The notes under the pieces: model-generated
The model's database searches: none
What the model saw: only the letters and a program-made list of their open reading frames with translations
What the model was told of the DNA's origin: nothing
Made by a program: the position numbers and the translations under genes
In this document: piece by piece, positions 15,638-15,895 of the stretch
How positions within the stretch are numbered: position 1 is the first letter of the stretch
How the letters are laid out: every line of letters begins with the position of its first letter
Origin: Fibrobacter sp.
Lineage (GTDB): Bacteria > Fibrobacterota > Fibrobacteria > Fibrobacterales > Fibrobacteraceae
Assembly (NCBI GenBank): GCA_012841225.1
Contig: DUVD01000083.1
Coordinates: 1 to 15,895, forward strand
DNA: 15,895 bases
Direction of reading: 5' to 3'

Positions 15638-15895
15638 CTAGTTTAACCGTACTTTATTGTAAATGGCAGTGTTTCGCTTCCAAGTTTTAGTCAAGGCGTT
15701 TTCCATGGTGTCTGGCAACAAACCAAGAGAATCTGACTCAAGAAGCTCATCAATAATCAACTCTCCCTGAGAAGAACTCACCATACCATAGTGAAGTGCT
15801 TTCATAAAAAGACCATGAGATTTTGGAGAAATAAACGAAGCTTCAAATTCGTGGAGCACTCTTGGCCGAACAGCGTCTGGGCGGTGTTGCTCTAA
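15638..15895 (-). CDS. Probable Smg/DUF494-family protein (5' end outside window)
   Basis: The frame is open from the window edge to the TAG at 15638-15640, giving the last 85 codons of a gene; a GTG at 15859 need not be the start. The segment RVLHEFEASFISPKSHGLFM, then a helix, then QGELIIDELLES and the helical tail resemble the C-terminal half of the Smg (DUF494) family as I remember it (RV..PEE...L.PECRGFL..L...G.L...TRE..ID). The function of that family is not established. In other bacteria it sits near dprA and topA, and trmFO is also often found by topA, which makes the context reasonable. One base separates it from trmFO, so they are co-transcribed. The family call is tentative. Confidence 0.55.
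   Translation of the reverse strand, partial: LEQHRPDAVRPRVLHEFEASFISPKSHGLFMKALHYGMVSSSQGELIIDELLESDSLGLLPDTMENALTKTWKRNTAIYNKVRLN

Noticed and set aside
1..15895. Mobile elements, CRISPR arrays, defence genes or a novel multigene system
   Set aside because: Every stretch over about 105 bases is covered by a recognisable housekeeping gene, and no direct repeats, transposase, integrase or spacer pattern was seen.

Overview
The window is a compact housekeeping region from a Gram-negative (diderm) bacterium with moderately AT-rich DNA and the standard genetic code. Diderm lifestyle is indicated by an OmpA-type peptidoglycan-binding domain, a secreted SurA-like foldase, and a LolC/E plus LolD lipoprotein-release transporter. 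The combination of a long single-chain PurL, ClpC (not ClpA), a short adenylate kinase, TrmFO and a DapB of the plant type does not fit ordinary Proteobacteria. My best guess is Fibrobacterota or a relative in the FCB group. This is inference from gene content and sequence style, not a database result.

Layout, left to right. Bases 1-492 hold the 3' end of an OmpA-family gene whose start lies outside the window. Bases 596-4456 encode PurL (purine synthesis). Bases 4540-13263 hold seven tightly packed plus-strand genes that look like one operon: a SurA/parvulin-like foldase, prfB (with the programmed +1 frameshift), lysS, lolC/E, lolD, clpC and adk. Joints are a 1-nt overlap (foldase/prfB), 10 bp, 4 bp, an 8-nt overlap (lolC/lolD), a 4-nt ATGA overlap (lolD/clpC) and 46 bp before adk. 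A clear intrinsic terminator follows adk at 13271-13303. dapB (13360-14190) and a tRNA-Arg(CCU) gene (14247-14319) follow on the same strand. On the minus strand, a 5'-truncated Smg/DUF494-like gene (15638-15895) and trmFO (14251-15636) run towards them.

The putative operon mixes translation (release factor 2, lysyl-tRNA synthetase), envelope biogenesis (foldase, lipoprotein release), proteolysis (ClpC) and nucleotide balance (Adk). TrmFO methylates U54 of tRNAs, and the neighbouring tRNA-Arg carries that U54.

I found no mobile element, CRISPR array, phage gene, long repeat or new multigene system. No gene-free stretch exceeds about 105 bases. The observations most worth a second look are: the last 22 codons and the stop codon of trmFO lie antisense inside the tRNA-Arg gene; the DapB is of the plant (chloroplast) type; prfB carries a complete autoregulatory frameshift cassette starting inside the stop codon of the upstream gene; and the foldase lacks both parvulin-type active-site histidines.
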